A DNA stretch of 64,000 nucleotides. Origin: Streptomyces cellulosae (lineage in GTDB: Bacteria > Actinomycetota > Actinomycetes > Streptomycetales > Streptomycetaceae). The stretch is from contig BNBH01000029.1 of assembly GCA_014655195.1 (NCBI GenBank), forward strand, positions 1 to 64,000, written 5' to 3'. Made by a program: the position numbers and the translations under genes. The notes under the pieces are model-generated. The model had not been told where the DNA came from. It made no database searches and saw nothing but the letters and a program-made list of their open reading frames with translations. Numbering within the stretch: position 1 is the first letter of the stretch; every line of letters begins with the position of its first letter. This document shows positions 9,951 to 18,861 of the stretch, piece by piece.

Positions 9951-9997
9951 CAAAAGGCCGGGCGCCGGACTCTCGGGGGAGGAGTCCGGAGCCCGGC
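9951..9997 (-). terminator. Intrinsic terminator downstream of the dicarboxylate symporter
   Basis: A 15-position stem (9957-9971 with 9983-9997, one mismatch) followed on the minus strand by TTTT (complement of 9952-9955). It is positioned to end the symporter transcript, whose stop is at 10091. Confidence 0.75.
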
Positions 9998-10090
9998 GGG
10001 AGGCCCGTTCAGGGGGGTCGGGCCTCCGGGACCGGCCGGCCGGGCCGACGGGGGTGCGGACCGGCCGGCCGGAGTGCGGAGGGCCTGGGG

Positions 10091-11485
10091 TCAGGCCTTG
10101 GCGAGCTCCTTCTCGCCGCCCGGCTCGGACACCTCGGCGTCGTCGTCCGGGCCGGCGCCGTCGCCGTGGTCGTCCAGCAGCGTGCGCTCGTCGAACGGGG
10201 CGCGTCCGGCCAGCACCTCGGCGACCCGCTCCTTGTCGATCTCCTTCGTCCAGGTGCCGATCAGCACCGTGGCGATCGCGTTGCCTGCGAAGTTGGTCAG
10301 CGCGCGGGCCTCGCTCATGAAGCGGTCGATGCCGACGATCAGGCCGATGCCGTCCACCAGGGCGGGCTTGTGCGACTGGAGACCACCCGCCAGGGTCGCG
10401 AGGCCGGCGCCGGTGACACCGGCGGCGCCCTTCGAGGCGACCAGCAGGAACAGCAGCAGCGGGATCTGCTCGCCGACCGACATCGGCGTGCCCATGGCGT
10501 CGGCGATGAACAGCGAGGCCATGGTCATGTAGATCATGGTGCCGTCGAGGTTGAAGGAGTAGCCGGTCGGGACGGTGATGCCGACCACCGGCTTGCTGAC
10601 GCCCAGGTGCTCCATCTTCGCGATGAGCCGCGGCAGCGCGGACTCGGAGGAGGACGTGGACAGGATCAGCAGGAACTCACGGCCCAGGTACTTGAACAGG
10701 GTCCACACGTTCAGGCCCGCGACGATCTTCAGCATGGCGCCGAGCACCACGAAGATGAACAGCACGCAGGTGACGTAGAAGCCGAGCATCAGCACCGCGA
10801 GGCTCTTCAGCGCGTCCAGGCCGGCCGAGCCGGTGACCGCGGCCATCGCGCCGAACGCGCCGACCGGGGCCGCCCACATGATCATGGCGAGGACGCGGAA
10901 GACCAGCCGCTGGATGTGCTCGATGCCGCGCAGGATCGGCCGGCCCGCGTTGCCCATGGCCTGCAGGGCGAAGCCGCACAGCAGGGCGATCAGCAGGGTC
11001 TGCAGCACCTCGCCCTGGGTGAAGGCGGACACGATCGTGGTCGGGATGATGCCGAGCAGGAACTCGGTGGTGTCCTTGGCCTCCGCGTCGATCTGCGCGT
11101 GGCCGGTCTCCTTCACCGCGTCGGTGATCGCGAGGCCGCTGCCCGGCTCCAGGATGTTGCCGACGACCAGGCCGATGGCGAGCGCCACCACCGACATGAC
11201 CATGAAGTAGCCGAGGGCGATGCCGCCCACGGCGCCGACCTTGGCGGCCTTCCGCACGGACCCGATGCCCAGCACGATGGTGCAGAAGATGATCGGCGAG
11301 ATCATCATCTTGATCAGGTTCACGAAGCCGGTGCCGATCGGCTTCAGCTCGACCGCGAAGTCCGGCGCGATCAGGCCGACGGCGATGCCGAGGGCGACCG
11401 CGATGATCACCGCGATGTAGAGATAGTGCGTGCGGTCCCGCTTGGCCTCGGGTGCGGCTGGTGCCGTATCGGCGGTGCTGGTCAC
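10091..11485 (-). CDS. dctA: C4-dicarboxylate:cation symporter
   Basis: 464-residue membrane transporter of the DAACS family, taking up succinate, fumarate or malate with Na+ or H+. Family signatures are present: SSSSESALPRL in the first re-entrant loop (read here as STSSSESALPRL), the TM7 motif FNLDGTMIYMTM, and KGAAGVTGAG in the second loop. About eight transmembrane helices plus two hairpins; cytoplasmic acidic C-terminus. The GTG start has AAGGAGGG 6 nt upstream. It is divergent from a DcuS-like sensor kinase/response regulator pair, which probably controls it. Confidence 0.92.
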   Translation of the reverse strand: MTSTADTAPAAPEAKRDRTHYLYIAVIIAVALGIAVGLIAPDFAVELKPIGTGFVNLIKMMISPIIFCTIVLGIGSVRKAAKVGAVGGIALGYFMVMSVVALAIGLVVGNILEPGSGLAITDAVKETGHAQIDAEAKDTTEFLLGIIPTTIVSAFTQGEVLQTLLIALLCGFALQAMGNAGRPILRGIEHIQRLVFRVLAMIMWAAPVGAFGAMAAVTGSAGLDALKSLAVLMLGFYVTCVLFIFVVLGAMLKIVAGLNVWTLFKYLGREFLLILSTSSSESALPRLIAKMEHLGVSKPVVGITVPTGYSFNLDGTMIYMTMASLFIADAMGTPMSVGEQIPLLLFLLVASKGAAGVTGAGLATLAGGLQSHKPALVDGIGLIVGIDRFMSEARALTNFAGNAIATVLIGTWTKEIDKERVAEVLAGRAPFDERTLLDDHGDGAGPDDDAEVSEPGGEKELAKA

Positions 11486-11577
11486 GGCGGCCCTCCTTGA
11501 CGTCGTCGTCGGCATCACCGGCGTGCGGCTCACGTCCGGGGGATGGTTCGGGGAACGCGGTGACTATGTCGTGCCTT

Positions 11578-11591
11578 GTGAGCGTGGTCAC
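11578..11591. promoter_or_regulatory. Possible Crp-like site between dctA and the sensor kinase gene
   Basis: GTGAGCGTGGTCAC fits the pattern GTG-N6-G-N-CAC that I recall for Streptomyces Crp. It lies in the divergent intergenic region. It could equally be a dyad bound by the adjacent response regulator. Confidence 0.35.
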
Positions 11592-11639
11592 CCTTCCGTT
11601 CATTTAGTTCACCGCTCATGCACGAGGCAGACTGGCTGG

Positions 11640-13283
11640 ATGCGTATCCCCCTCCCCCGGCCCCGCAGTCTCGCGGGGCAGCTCTTCGCCATGCAGGCCG
11701 TGCTGCTCACGGTCGTCGTGGCGGGGTACGCGCTGGCCACCTATCTCAGCCACCGCAGCGAGGCCGAGGAGGCCGCGGGACGGCAGGCCACCTCCGTGGC
11801 CCTCGCGGTCGCCGACTCGCCGTCCGTGCGGGAGGCGGCCCGCTCGTCCGACCCCTCGGCGCGGCTCCAGCCGTACGCGGTGGCGGTGGTGCGCGACACC
11901 GACGTGGACTTCGTCACGATCATGGATCCGCGGGGCATCCGCTGGACCCACCCCGACCCCGCGCAGATCGGCCTGCCCTTCAAGGGGCACACCGGCCCGG
12001 CGCTGAAGGGGCGCACCTTCACCGAGACCTACACCGGCACGCTCGGACCTTCCGTGCGCGCGGTGACGCCGGTGCGGGACGGCGACCGGATCGTCGGCCT
12101 GGTCAGCGCGGGCATACGGGTCGAGGAGATCGGCCGGCGGGTGCAGGAGCAGCTCGCCGCGCTGCTGGTGGTCGCGGGGGGCGCGCTCGGGCTCGGCGCG
12201 ATCGGCACGTACGTGATCAACGCGCGGCTGCGCCGGCACACGCACGGGATGAACGCGACCGAGCTGAGCCATATGCACGACTACCATCAGGCCGCGCTGC
12301 ACGCCGTGCGCGAGGGTCTGCTGATGCTGGACGGGCAGTACCGGGTGGCGCTGATCAACGACGGCGGCCGGGTGCTGCTCGGGGTGGACCAGGAGGAGGA
12401 CGTGGTGGGCAGGTCGGTCGCCGAGCTGAGGCTGCCGGCCCCGCTGACGGGCGCGCTGCTCGCCTCCGAGCCCCGGGTCGACGAGGTGCACCTCACGGCC
12501 GACCGGGTGCTCGTGGTGAACACCTCGCCGGTCACCGGCGGCCAGCAGCGCGGGTCGGTGGTGACGCTGCGGGACGTGACCGAGCTGCAGTCGCTGATGG
12601 GCGAGCTGGACTCGGAGCGGGGCTTCACGCAGGCCCTGCGCTCCCAGGCGCACGAGGCGGCCAACCGGCTGCACACCGTGGTGTCGCTGATCGAGCTGGG
12701 CCGCGCCGAGGAGGCGGTGGAGTTCGCCACGGCCGAGCTGGAGCTGGCGCAGGCGCTCACCGACCAGGTGGTGGCCGCGGTGAGCGAGCCGGTGCTCGCG
12801 GCGCTGCTGCTGGGCAAGACGGCGCAGGCCAACGAGCGGGGCGTGGAGCTGGTGGTGTCCCCGGACAGCCGCCTGGACGACGGCCTGCTCCCGGAGGCGC
12901 TGCCCTCCCGCGACCTGGTGACCATCCTCGGCAACCTGATCGACAACGCGGTGGACGCGTCCCAGGGCGGGGTGCGGCCACGGGTGACGGTGACGGCGCT
13001 GACCGAGGAGGACGGCTCGGAGCTGGTCCTCCGGGTCGGCGACACCGGGCCGGGCGTCGACCCGGACCGCGCCGAGGAGCTGTTCCGGCTCGGGTACACC
13101 ACCAAGCCGTCCGGACCCGGCGGGCGGGGTCTGGGCCTCGCGCTGGTCCGGCAGGCGGTGTCCCGGCACGGCGGCACCCTCGCGGTGACCTCGGGCGAGG
13201 ACGGCGGCGCCGTGTTCGACGTGCGGATCCCGCTGCGGGAGCCGGCCGGTGCGGTCGTGAACGGCGCGGGCGGTGCGGTGTGA
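11640..13283 (+). CDS. DcuS/CitA-type sensor histidine kinase
   Basis: 547 residues. TM1 at about 13-35, an extracytoplasmic PAS-like (Cache) sensor to about 165, TM2 (LLVVAGGALGLGAIGTYVI), a cytoplasmic PAS domain, then a SpoOB-like DHp helix (RSQAHEAANRLHTV with the phospho-acceptor His) and HATPase_c with LGNLIDNAVDAS, GDTGPGV and GGRGLGLAL. This architecture matches C4-dicarboxylate/citrate sensors, and the divergent dctA gene supports dicarboxylate sensing. I chose the ATG at 11640 because TM1 starts directly after it; there is no clear ribosome site. Its stop overlaps the regulator start (GTGA). Confidence 0.88.
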   Translation: MRIPLPRPRSLAGQLFAMQAVLLTVVVAGYALATYLSHRSEAEEAAGRQATSVALAVADSPSVREAARSSDPSARLQPYAVAVVRDTDVDFVTIMDPRGIRWTHPDPAQIGLPFKGHTGPALKGRTFTETYTGTLGPSVRAVTPVRDGDRIVGLVSAGIRVEEIGRRVQEQLAALLVVAGGALGLGAIGTYVINARLRRHTHGMNATELSHMHDYHQAALHAVREGLLMLDGQYRVALINDGGRVLLGVDQEEDVVGRSVAELRLPAPLTGALLASEPRVDEVHLTADRVLVVNTSPVTGGQQRGSVVTLRDVTELQSLMGELDSERGFTQALRSQAHEAANRLHTVVSLIELGRAEEAVEFATAELELAQALTDQVVAAVSEPVLAALLLGKTAQANERGVELVVSPDSRLDDGLLPEALPSRDLVTILGNLIDNAVDASQGGVRPRVTVTALTEEDGSELVLRVGDTGPGVDPDRAEELFRLGYTTKPSGPGGRGLGLALVRQAVSRHGGTLAVTSGEDGGAVFDVRIPLREPAGAVVNGAGGAV

Positions 13284-13963
13284 CCGGGCAGCCCATCAGA
13301 GTGCTGGTCGTCGAGGACGACCCGGTCGCCGCCGACGCGCACATGATGTACGTCGGGCGGGTGCCCGGCTTCGTCGCCGTCGGCAAGGCGCACACCGGCG
13401 TCGAGGCCCGCCGGGCGCTCGACCGCACCCCCGTCGACCTGCTGCTTCTCGACCTGCACCTGCCGGACGTGCACGGGCTGCAGCTGGCCCGCTCGCTGCG
13501 GGCGGCGGGCCATCACGCGGACGTGGTCGCGGTGACGTCGGCGCGTGACCTCGCGGTGGTGCGCGAGGGGGTGTCGCTGGGTGTCGTGCAGTACGTGCTG
13601 AAGCCGTTCACCTTCGCGACGCTCCGCGACCGGCTGGTCCGGTACGCCGAGTTCCGTGCGGCGGCCGGCGAGGCGAGCGGCCAGGACGAGGTCGACCGCG
13701 CGCTGGCGACCCTGCGCGCCCCCGGCCGGGCCGCCCTCCCGAAGGGTCTGAGCGGACCCACCCTGGAACGCGTCTCCACGGCCCTGCGCGACGCTCCCGG
13801 CGGCCTCACTGCCACGGGCGTCGCGGAGGCGGTCGGCATCTCCCGCATCACGGCCCGCCGCTACCTGGAACACCTCGTCGACTCCGGCTGCGCGGCCCGC
13901 CGCCCGCAGTACGGCACGGTGGGGCGGCCGGAGCTGCAGTACCGCTGGACCTCCAGCCGCTGA
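13280..13963 (+). CDS. DcuR/CitB-type response regulator
   Basis: 227 residues. Receiver domain with acidic pocket VVEDD, phospho-acceptor Asp in LLLLDLHLPD, the Thr of AVTSA and Lys of VLKPF; then a C-terminal winged-helix domain (GLTATGVAEAVGISRITARRYLEHL) of the CitB class rather than NarL. The GTG start overlaps the kinase stop. Predicted to activate the divergent dctA gene in response to dicarboxylates. Confidence 0.9.
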   Translation: MTGQPIRVLVVEDDPVAADAHMMYVGRVPGFVAVGKAHTGVEARRALDRTPVDLLLLDLHLPDVHGLQLARSLRAAGHHADVVAVTSARDLAVVREGVSLGVVQYVLKPFTFATLRDRLVRYAEFRAAAGEASGQDEVDRALATLRAPGRAALPKGLSGPTLERVSTALRDAPGGLTATGVAEAVGISRITARRYLEHLVDSGCAARRPQYGTVGRPELQYRWTSSR

Positions 13964-14033
13964 CGGGTGACGGCCGCTCACCCGGCCTCACGAAGCCTTC
14001 ACCGCCCCCGGCGGTTCCCCCTGCGCACGCTCA

Positions 14034-14063
14034 TTGACCTGGCTGGACCGGTCAACTTACGTT
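14034..14063 (+). promoter_or_regulatory. Promoter of the sugar ABC importer with embedded dyad
   Basis: TTGACC (14034-14039), 18-bp spacer, TACGTT (14058-14063). The -35 box TTGACC is repeated inverted as GGTCAA at 14050-14055, and TGGACC-GGTCAA at 14044-14055 is a near-perfect 12-bp palindrome. A repressor bound there would block this promoter. No repressor gene is adjacent on the same strand; the XRE-type gene downstream is one candidate. Confidence 0.55.
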
Positions 14064-14110
14064 CACCAGGCAGCCGTCCAGGCCACAGTGTCGTGTGCCC
14101 GTAGGAGGTC

Positions 14111-15502
14111 GTGCCCGTGCGCCCCACCGCCGCTCGCCCCGCCGTCCGACCGACCGCTCTCGTCGCCCTCTGCGCCGCCGCCCCGCTGCTGCTGACCGCC
14201 TGCGGGGGCGGGACCGGCGGAGATCCGGACACGCTGAAGGTGTCCTTCAAGCAGTCCACGGACAACTCCGTGAAGGTGATGGACACCTATCTCGCGGACA
14301 TCAAGAAGCAGTTCGAGAAGGCCAACCCCGGCAAGAAGGTGGAGCTCGTCCCCATCAAGGCGCCGGACGCCGAGTACTACACCAAGCTCCAGCAGATGCT
14401 CCGCTCCCCGAGGACCGCGCCGGACCTGGTGTACGAGGACACGTTCCTCATCAACTCCGACATCACCAGCGGGTACTTGAAGCCGCTCGACCCCTACCTC
14501 GCCGGGTGGAAGGACTGGGAGCGGTTCGCCGACACCGCCAAGGCCGCGGCCCAGGGCGAGGACGGGAAGACGTACGGCGTCCCGGACGGGACCGACACGC
14601 GCGGGCTGTGGTTCAGCAAGGACGTGTTCGCGAAGGCGGGGCTGCCCGCGGACTGGCAGCCGAGGACCTGGGAGGACGTGCTCGACGCCTCCCGCACCAT
14701 CAAGAAGAAGGTGCCCGGTGTCGTCCCGCTGAACGTCTACACCGGCAAGCCGGTCGGCGAGGCGGCCACCATGCAGACCTTCGAGATGCTGCTGTACGGC
14801 ACGAACGACGGCACGTCGGACCCGCTGTACGACAAGGAGAGCAAGAAGTGGATCACGGCGGGCAAGGGCTTCCGTGACGCCCTGGGCTTCGTCGAGACGG
14901 TCTACAAGGAGAAGCTCGGGCCCGACGTCGCCGACGCCCTCGACCCCAACGTGGGCACCCGGGTGCGCGGCGAGTGGCTGCCGCAGGGCAAGCTCGGCAT
15001 CGCGCTGGACGGCTCCTGGCTGCCGCAGGACTGGCTGGAGGGCAGCGGGCACGAGTGGCCGGAGTGGTCGAAGGAACTGGGGCTCGCGGCGATGCCCACC
15101 CAGAACGGGCAGGCGCCCGGCAAGGTGAGCATGTCGGGCGGCTGGACCTGGGCGATCCCCGCCAAGGCGGCCAACCCCGACCTGGCCTTCGAGTTCGTGA
15201 AGACGATGCAGACCAAGGCCAACGCGCAGAAATGGTACGTCGCCAACTCCGGCATCGCCGTCCGCGAGGACGTCGCGTCGGACCCGGCGTACACGGCGGC
15301 CCAGCCCGGCATCCGGTTCTTCACCGACCTGGTGGAGCACACCCACTACCGGCCCGCGTACCCGGCGTACCCGAAGGTGTCGACCGCCATCCAGGAGGCG
15401 ATGGAGGCCGTGACCACGGGTGACGCGTCCGTGGAGGAGGCCGCGCGGGGCTACGACGAGGCACTGCGCGACGCCGCCGGCGGCCAGGTCACCTCGAAGT
15501 GA
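14111..15502 (+). CDS. Sugar ABC importer, solute-binding lipoprotein
   Basis: 463 residues. Type II signal peptide with lipobox LLTAC followed by GGGTGG; mature part is an extracellular solute-binding protein family 1 domain (DNSVKVMDTYLADIKKQFEKANP, and a late GGWTWAIPAKAANPDLAFEFV). It captures an oligosaccharide for the two permeases encoded next. Substrate unknown. The GTG start follows GTAGGAGG. No ATPase gene is present in the cluster; Streptomyces often use a shared ATPase (MsiK) for such systems. Confidence 0.88.
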   Translation: MPVRPTAARPAVRPTALVALCAAAPLLLTACGGGTGGDPDTLKVSFKQSTDNSVKVMDTYLADIKKQFEKANPGKKVELVPIKAPDAEYYTKLQQMLRSPRTAPDLVYEDTFLINSDITSGYLKPLDPYLAGWKDWERFADTAKAAAQGEDGKTYGVPDGTDTRGLWFSKDVFAKAGLPADWQPRTWEDVLDASRTIKKKVPGVVPLNVYTGKPVGEAATMQTFEMLLYGTNDGTSDPLYDKESKKWITAGKGFRDALGFVETVYKEKLGPDVADALDPNVGTRVRGEWLPQGKLGIALDGSWLPQDWLEGSGHEWPEWSKELGLAAMPTQNGQAPGKVSMSGGWTWAIPAKAANPDLAFEFVKTMQTKANAQKWYVANSGIAVREDVASDPAYTAAQPGIRFFTDLVEHTHYRPAYPAYPKVSTAIQEAMEAVTTGDASVEEAARGYDEALRDAAGGQVTSK

Positions 15503-15521
15503 GCGGCGACGGGACGCGCCG

Positions 15522-16475
15522 ATGACCGCCGCCGCACCGCACGCCGGCCCGGACCTCGCGAAGACCCCGGGCTCGCCCGCCGCCTCCCCTTCCCCGTCCT
15601 CGTCGGGCCGGCGCACCCTGCGCCGGTTCCTCCCCCGCTTCCTGCCGCTCACCCCCGCGCTGGCCCTGCTGCTCGTCTTCCTCGCCGGGCCGATCGCGTA
15701 CTGCGTCCTCATCGCCTTCACCGACCTCCAGCTGACCGGTCAGGCGCAGGAGTCGTTCGTCGGTCTGGACAACTTCCGGCGGGCGTTCCGCGACGACGCG
15801 TTCCTCAATGCCGTAGGGCTGACCCTGGTGTTCACCGTGCTCTCGGCGCTGGTCGGGCAGAACACTCTGGGCCTGGCGCTGGCCGCGCTGATGCGGCGGG
15901 CGTCGAAACCCGTGCGCACGCTGGCCGGCGGAGTCGTCGTCACGGCGTGGGTGCTGCCGGAGGTGGTGGCGGGGTTCCTGCTGTACGCCTTCTTCCGCCG
16001 CGAGGGCACGCTCAACGCGGTCCTCGACTTCCTCCATCTCCCCTCGCAGAACTGGCTGTTCACCCTTCCCATCCTTGCGGTGTCCTTCGCCAACGTGTGG
16101 CGCGGCACGGCGTTCTCGATGCTGGTGTACTCCGCCGCGCTGAACGAGATCCCGAAGGAGATCACCGAGGCCGCCGAGGTGGACGGCGCGAGCGGATGGC
16201 GCCGGATGTGGCACGTCACACTGCCGATGATCCGCCGCTCCATCGGCACCACGCTGATGCTCAACACCCTGCAGACGCTCTCGGTGTTCGGGCTGATCTG
16301 GGTGATGACGCGGGGCGGCCCCGGCGGGAAGAGCCAGACGCTGCCGCTGTTCATGTACGAACAGGCCTTCCAGAACAGCCTGATCGGATACGGCACGGCG
16401 GTGGCGCTGCTGCTTCTGCTGGTGGGCTCGCTGTTCTCGCTGCTGTACATGCGCCTGCTGCGGACGGAGGTCTGA
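15522..16475 (+). CDS. Sugar ABC importer permease 1 (MalF/UgpA-type)
   Basis: 317 residues, about six transmembrane helices after a Pro/Ser-rich cytoplasmic head. The EAA loop EAAEVDGASGWRRMWHVTLP, where the ATPase docks, is intact. ATG at 15522 is chosen because it follows the binding-protein stop by 19 bp and GGGACG precedes it. It pairs with the permease at 16481. Confidence 0.9.
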   Translation: MTAAAPHAGPDLAKTPGSPAASPSPSSSGRRTLRRFLPRFLPLTPALALLLVFLAGPIAYCVLIAFTDLQLTGQAQESFVGLDNFRRAFRDDAFLNAVGLTLVFTVLSALVGQNTLGLALAALMRRASKPVRTLAGGVVVTAWVLPEVVAGFLLYAFFRREGTLNAVLDFLHLPSQNWLFTLPILAVSFANVWRGTAFSMLVYSAALNEIPKEITEAAEVDGASGWRRMWHVTLPMIRRSIGTTLMLNTLQTLSVFGLIWVMTRGGPGGKSQTLPLFMYEQAFQNSLIGYGTAVALLLLLVGSLFSLLYMRLLRTEV

Positions 16476-16480
16476 CCGCC

Positions 16481-17344
16481 ATGTCCCTTCCCGCACGGCC
16501 CATGGCGTCGCGGTCCCTGTCCTCCCGCCGTACCGCGCGGCGGCTGGCCGCCGACGCCGGGCTGCTGGTCGTCGCCGTCGCGTTCCTGCTGCCGCTGGCG
16601 TGGGTGGTGCTCTCCGCCGTCGACCCGCACGCCGGTCTGCGGGTGAAGGCCCCCGATGGGGTGACCCTGGAGCACTTCGACGCGATCCTCACCGACGAGA
16701 TCACCTTCACCCCGCTGCTCAACAGCTTCCTCCTGTGCGGGGGTGCGACCGCGCTGACCGTGGTGTGCGCGGCGCTGGCCGCGTATCCGCTGTCCCGCTA
16801 CCGGTCGCGGCTCAACCGGCCGTTCCTGCTGACCATCCTCTTCGCGACGAGCCTGCCGATCACCGCGATCATGGTGCCGGTGTACGCCCTGTTCGTACGG
16901 GTGAACCTGATCGACACCGTGCAGGGCACGATCTTCTTCTTCGCCGCCTCCCAGCTCCCCTTCGCCATCTGGCTGATGAAGAACTTCATGGACGGCGTCC
17001 CGAAGGAGCTGGAGGAAGCGGCCTGGACCGACGGGGCGTCCTCGCTGCAGTCGCTGGCGCGGATCGTGCTGCCGCTGATGGGGCCGGGCGTGGCGGTGGT
17101 GACCGTCTTCTCCTTCGTGATGATGTGGGGGAACTTCTTCGTCCCGTTCATGCTGCTGCTCAGCCCGGACCTGATGCCGGCGTCGGTGAGCATCAACGAC
17201 TTCTTCGGCAACCGCGGGATGGTGGCGTACGGCCAGCTCGCCGCGTTCTCGATCGTCTACTCGACGCCGGTGATCCTGCTGTACGTGTTGATCTCCCGGC
17301 GGCTGGGCGCGGGGTTCGCGCTGGGCGGTGCGGTGAAGGGGTGA
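16481..17344 (+). CDS. Sugar ABC importer permease 2 (MalG/UgpE-type)
   Basis: 287 residues, six predicted helices, with the EAA motif EEAAWTDGASSLQSLARIVLP. The ATG is 5 bp after the preceding permease stop, so the three genes form one operon. A GC-rich tail follows the stop with no obvious terminator before the next gene's promoter. Confidence 0.9.
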   Translation: MSLPARPMASRSLSSRRTARRLAADAGLLVVAVAFLLPLAWVVLSAVDPHAGLRVKAPDGVTLEHFDAILTDEITFTPLLNSFLLCGGATALTVVCAALAAYPLSRYRSRLNRPFLLTILFATSLPITAIMVPVYALFVRVNLIDTVQGTIFFFAASQLPFAIWLMKNFMDGVPKELEEAAWTDGASSLQSLARIVLPLMGPGVAVVTVFSFVMMWGNFFVPFMLLLSPDLMPASVSINDFFGNRGMVAYGQLAAFSIVYSTPVILLYVLISRRLGAGFALGGAVKG

Positions 17345-17639
17345 CCGGCGGATTCTCGCCGCGCGCGGGGACGCGGACGGAGGGGCGCACGGGGCGCGGG
17401 GCTCGTACGGGGGTGCGAGGGGCGGGCGTCCGTTCCGTCCGGCTCGTGGGGGAACGGGGGCGTGCGGGCTCGCATATGCCCGCTGAGCGTGCCGTTCGCA
17501 ATGCGGAGTGAGCCCCTCCGAGGCCGGACCGGCGTCGCCTCCGAAACGCGACCGGCCAGTAGCCGTACCTTTCTACGATCCGTGAGCCTGGCCGAACAGA
17601 CGGTAGTCGCCCCCGGCGGGCGGGCCTAGCTTGTGGGCC
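17345..17639. other. Intergenic region before the XRE-type regulator
   Basis: About 295 bp without a credible gene. The first ~170 bp is GC-rich and feature-poor; the last ~15 bp holds the -10 box described next. Confidence 0.6.
17627..17632 (+). promoter_or_regulatory. -10 box (TAGCTT) for a leaderless regulator transcript
   Basis: TAGCTT ends 7 nt before the GTG at 17640, which places the predicted transcription start at or next to the start codon. The -35 region is not clear. Confidence 0.5.
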
Positions 17640-18350
17640 GTGCGCCGACCTCCCCTTCGCTACGACCGCCATCCGCCCCCGCCGTTCAACGCCCCCGCCG
17701 CCCGGCGGATGCGTGCCGCGCTGGGCCTGGACCCGGACCACGTGGCCCACGCCCTGCGCGCCTCGTACGACCTGCCGTACGTCACGCCGGCCCTCGTCGC
17801 CGCGTGGGAACGCGGCAACGCCTCCCCGTCCCTGCCCGAACTCACCGCTCTCGCGGGCGCGCTGTGGTGTTCGCCCGGCGAACTCATAGGCCGCCCGCGC
17901 ACGTTGCGCGAGCACCGGATGGCCCGCGGCCTGGCACCGGAGGACGTCGCCCACACGGTGGGGCTCGAACTCCACGCGTACCTACGGATGGAGGAGACGG
18001 GTCAGTGGCGCGGCACCGAGCGCCAGACGGCCGCCCTGACCCGGGTTCTCGGCCTGTCCCTGGCGGACGTCCTCGCCGTCACCGGCCGCGAGGAACGCCT
18101 CGCCGAGCTGCTGCGGAACGCGGTGACCACGCGCTGGCAGGCGTACGTCCGCCCCGTGTCGAAGCTCGCCCCACTGGACCGCCGCCTCCTCGAGGAGGTG
18201 CTGCACGGCCTCCACCAGGACTACCAGGCCCACATGGCCGCCACCCTCACCTGGGGCGGCGGCCCGCCCGACGCCTCCGACCCGGGCCGCGACTTCCTCA
18301 CCCACGTGGTCGACCACTTCTGGACGGCGGTCGCGGCGGAGGCCGGCTGA
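17640..18350 (+). CDS. XRE-type HTH regulator with tandem HTH-like segments
   Basis: 236 residues. Two Cro/cI-like regions are visible: around residues 20-70 (MRAALGLDPDHVAHAL, VAAWERGNASPSLPELTALA) and around 85-140 (REHRMARGLAPEDVAHTVGL, LRMEETGQW). The C-terminal half is helical and of unknown function. It does not match a named family that I recognise. Start GTG chosen from the leaderless promoter; a TTG at 17631 is the upstream alternative. It could control the importer operon or the adjacent pfkA; neither is shown. Confidence 0.75.
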   Translation: MRRPPLRYDRHPPPPFNAPAARRMRAALGLDPDHVAHALRASYDLPYVTPALVAAWERGNASPSLPELTALAGALWCSPGELIGRPRTLREHRMARGLAPEDVAHTVGLELHAYLRMEETGQWRGTERQTAALTRVLGLSLADVLAVTGREERLAELLRNAVTTRWQAYVRPVSKLAPLDRRLLEEVLHGLHQDYQAHMAATLTWGGGPPDASDPGRDFLTHVVDHFWTAVAAEAG

Positions 18351-18861
18351 CACACCGGGCCCCGGGCCCCACGCCACCACGGCCGCCGCAGGCACTCGCC
18401 CGCACCATGTGGCCCCGCCGGGCGAACGCCGCCGAGCCCCGGGACCGGCCCCCACGCCACCATGGCCGCCGCAGGCACTCGCCCGGACCGTATGCCCCTG
18501 CCGGGCGCGCCGACGACGAGTCGGCGGTACCGGTGTTCCGGCACTCACGGGCGTTGTGCCTCTCGACGGGCCCGCGGAGGTGGCCGGCTCCCGCCCTTGC
18601 GGGCGTGGGTCCCGTCGGGCCCATACCTGCGGACGGCCGCTCTTCGGCGGCGGATCGCTTGCCGGCGGAGGAGCTTCACGCAGAGGGCCCGCCCGCCCAC
18701 TTGGGAGGCGTACCAGCCACCCGGCGCGGGCACCCCGGCCGGACCTCGGCCCGCGGCCGGGCGGCTCCTGCGGCGCCCTCGGCTCCCTGACGGCCGTCAG
18801 GCCTCCTGCGGAGCCCACACCCCCGGAACGTGACACCCCCGCGGAGCGCGGACAGCGCGGT
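18351..18861. other. 510-bp gene-free region with a duplicated segment
   Basis: No credible coding sequence on either strand. It contains a 58-bp direct duplication (18367-18424 and 18450-18507) and further GC-rich inverted segments around 18590-18660. The pfkA gene ends at 18862 on the minus strand and the XRE gene at 18350 on the plus strand, so this is a convergent spacer. Confidence 0.6.
18367..18507. repeat. 58-bp imperfect direct repeat, two copies
   Basis: Copy 1 at 18367-18424 and copy 2 at 18450-18507, about 52 of 58 positions identical, both beginning CCCCACGCCACCA and ending GCCGGGCG, offset by 83 bp. Probably a decayed local duplication or a short dispersed repeat. Confidence 0.75.

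Noticed and set aside
14044..14055. DasR (dre) site in the sugar importer promoter
   Set aside because: The palindrome TGGACC-GGTCAA matches the recalled dre consensus at too few positions.
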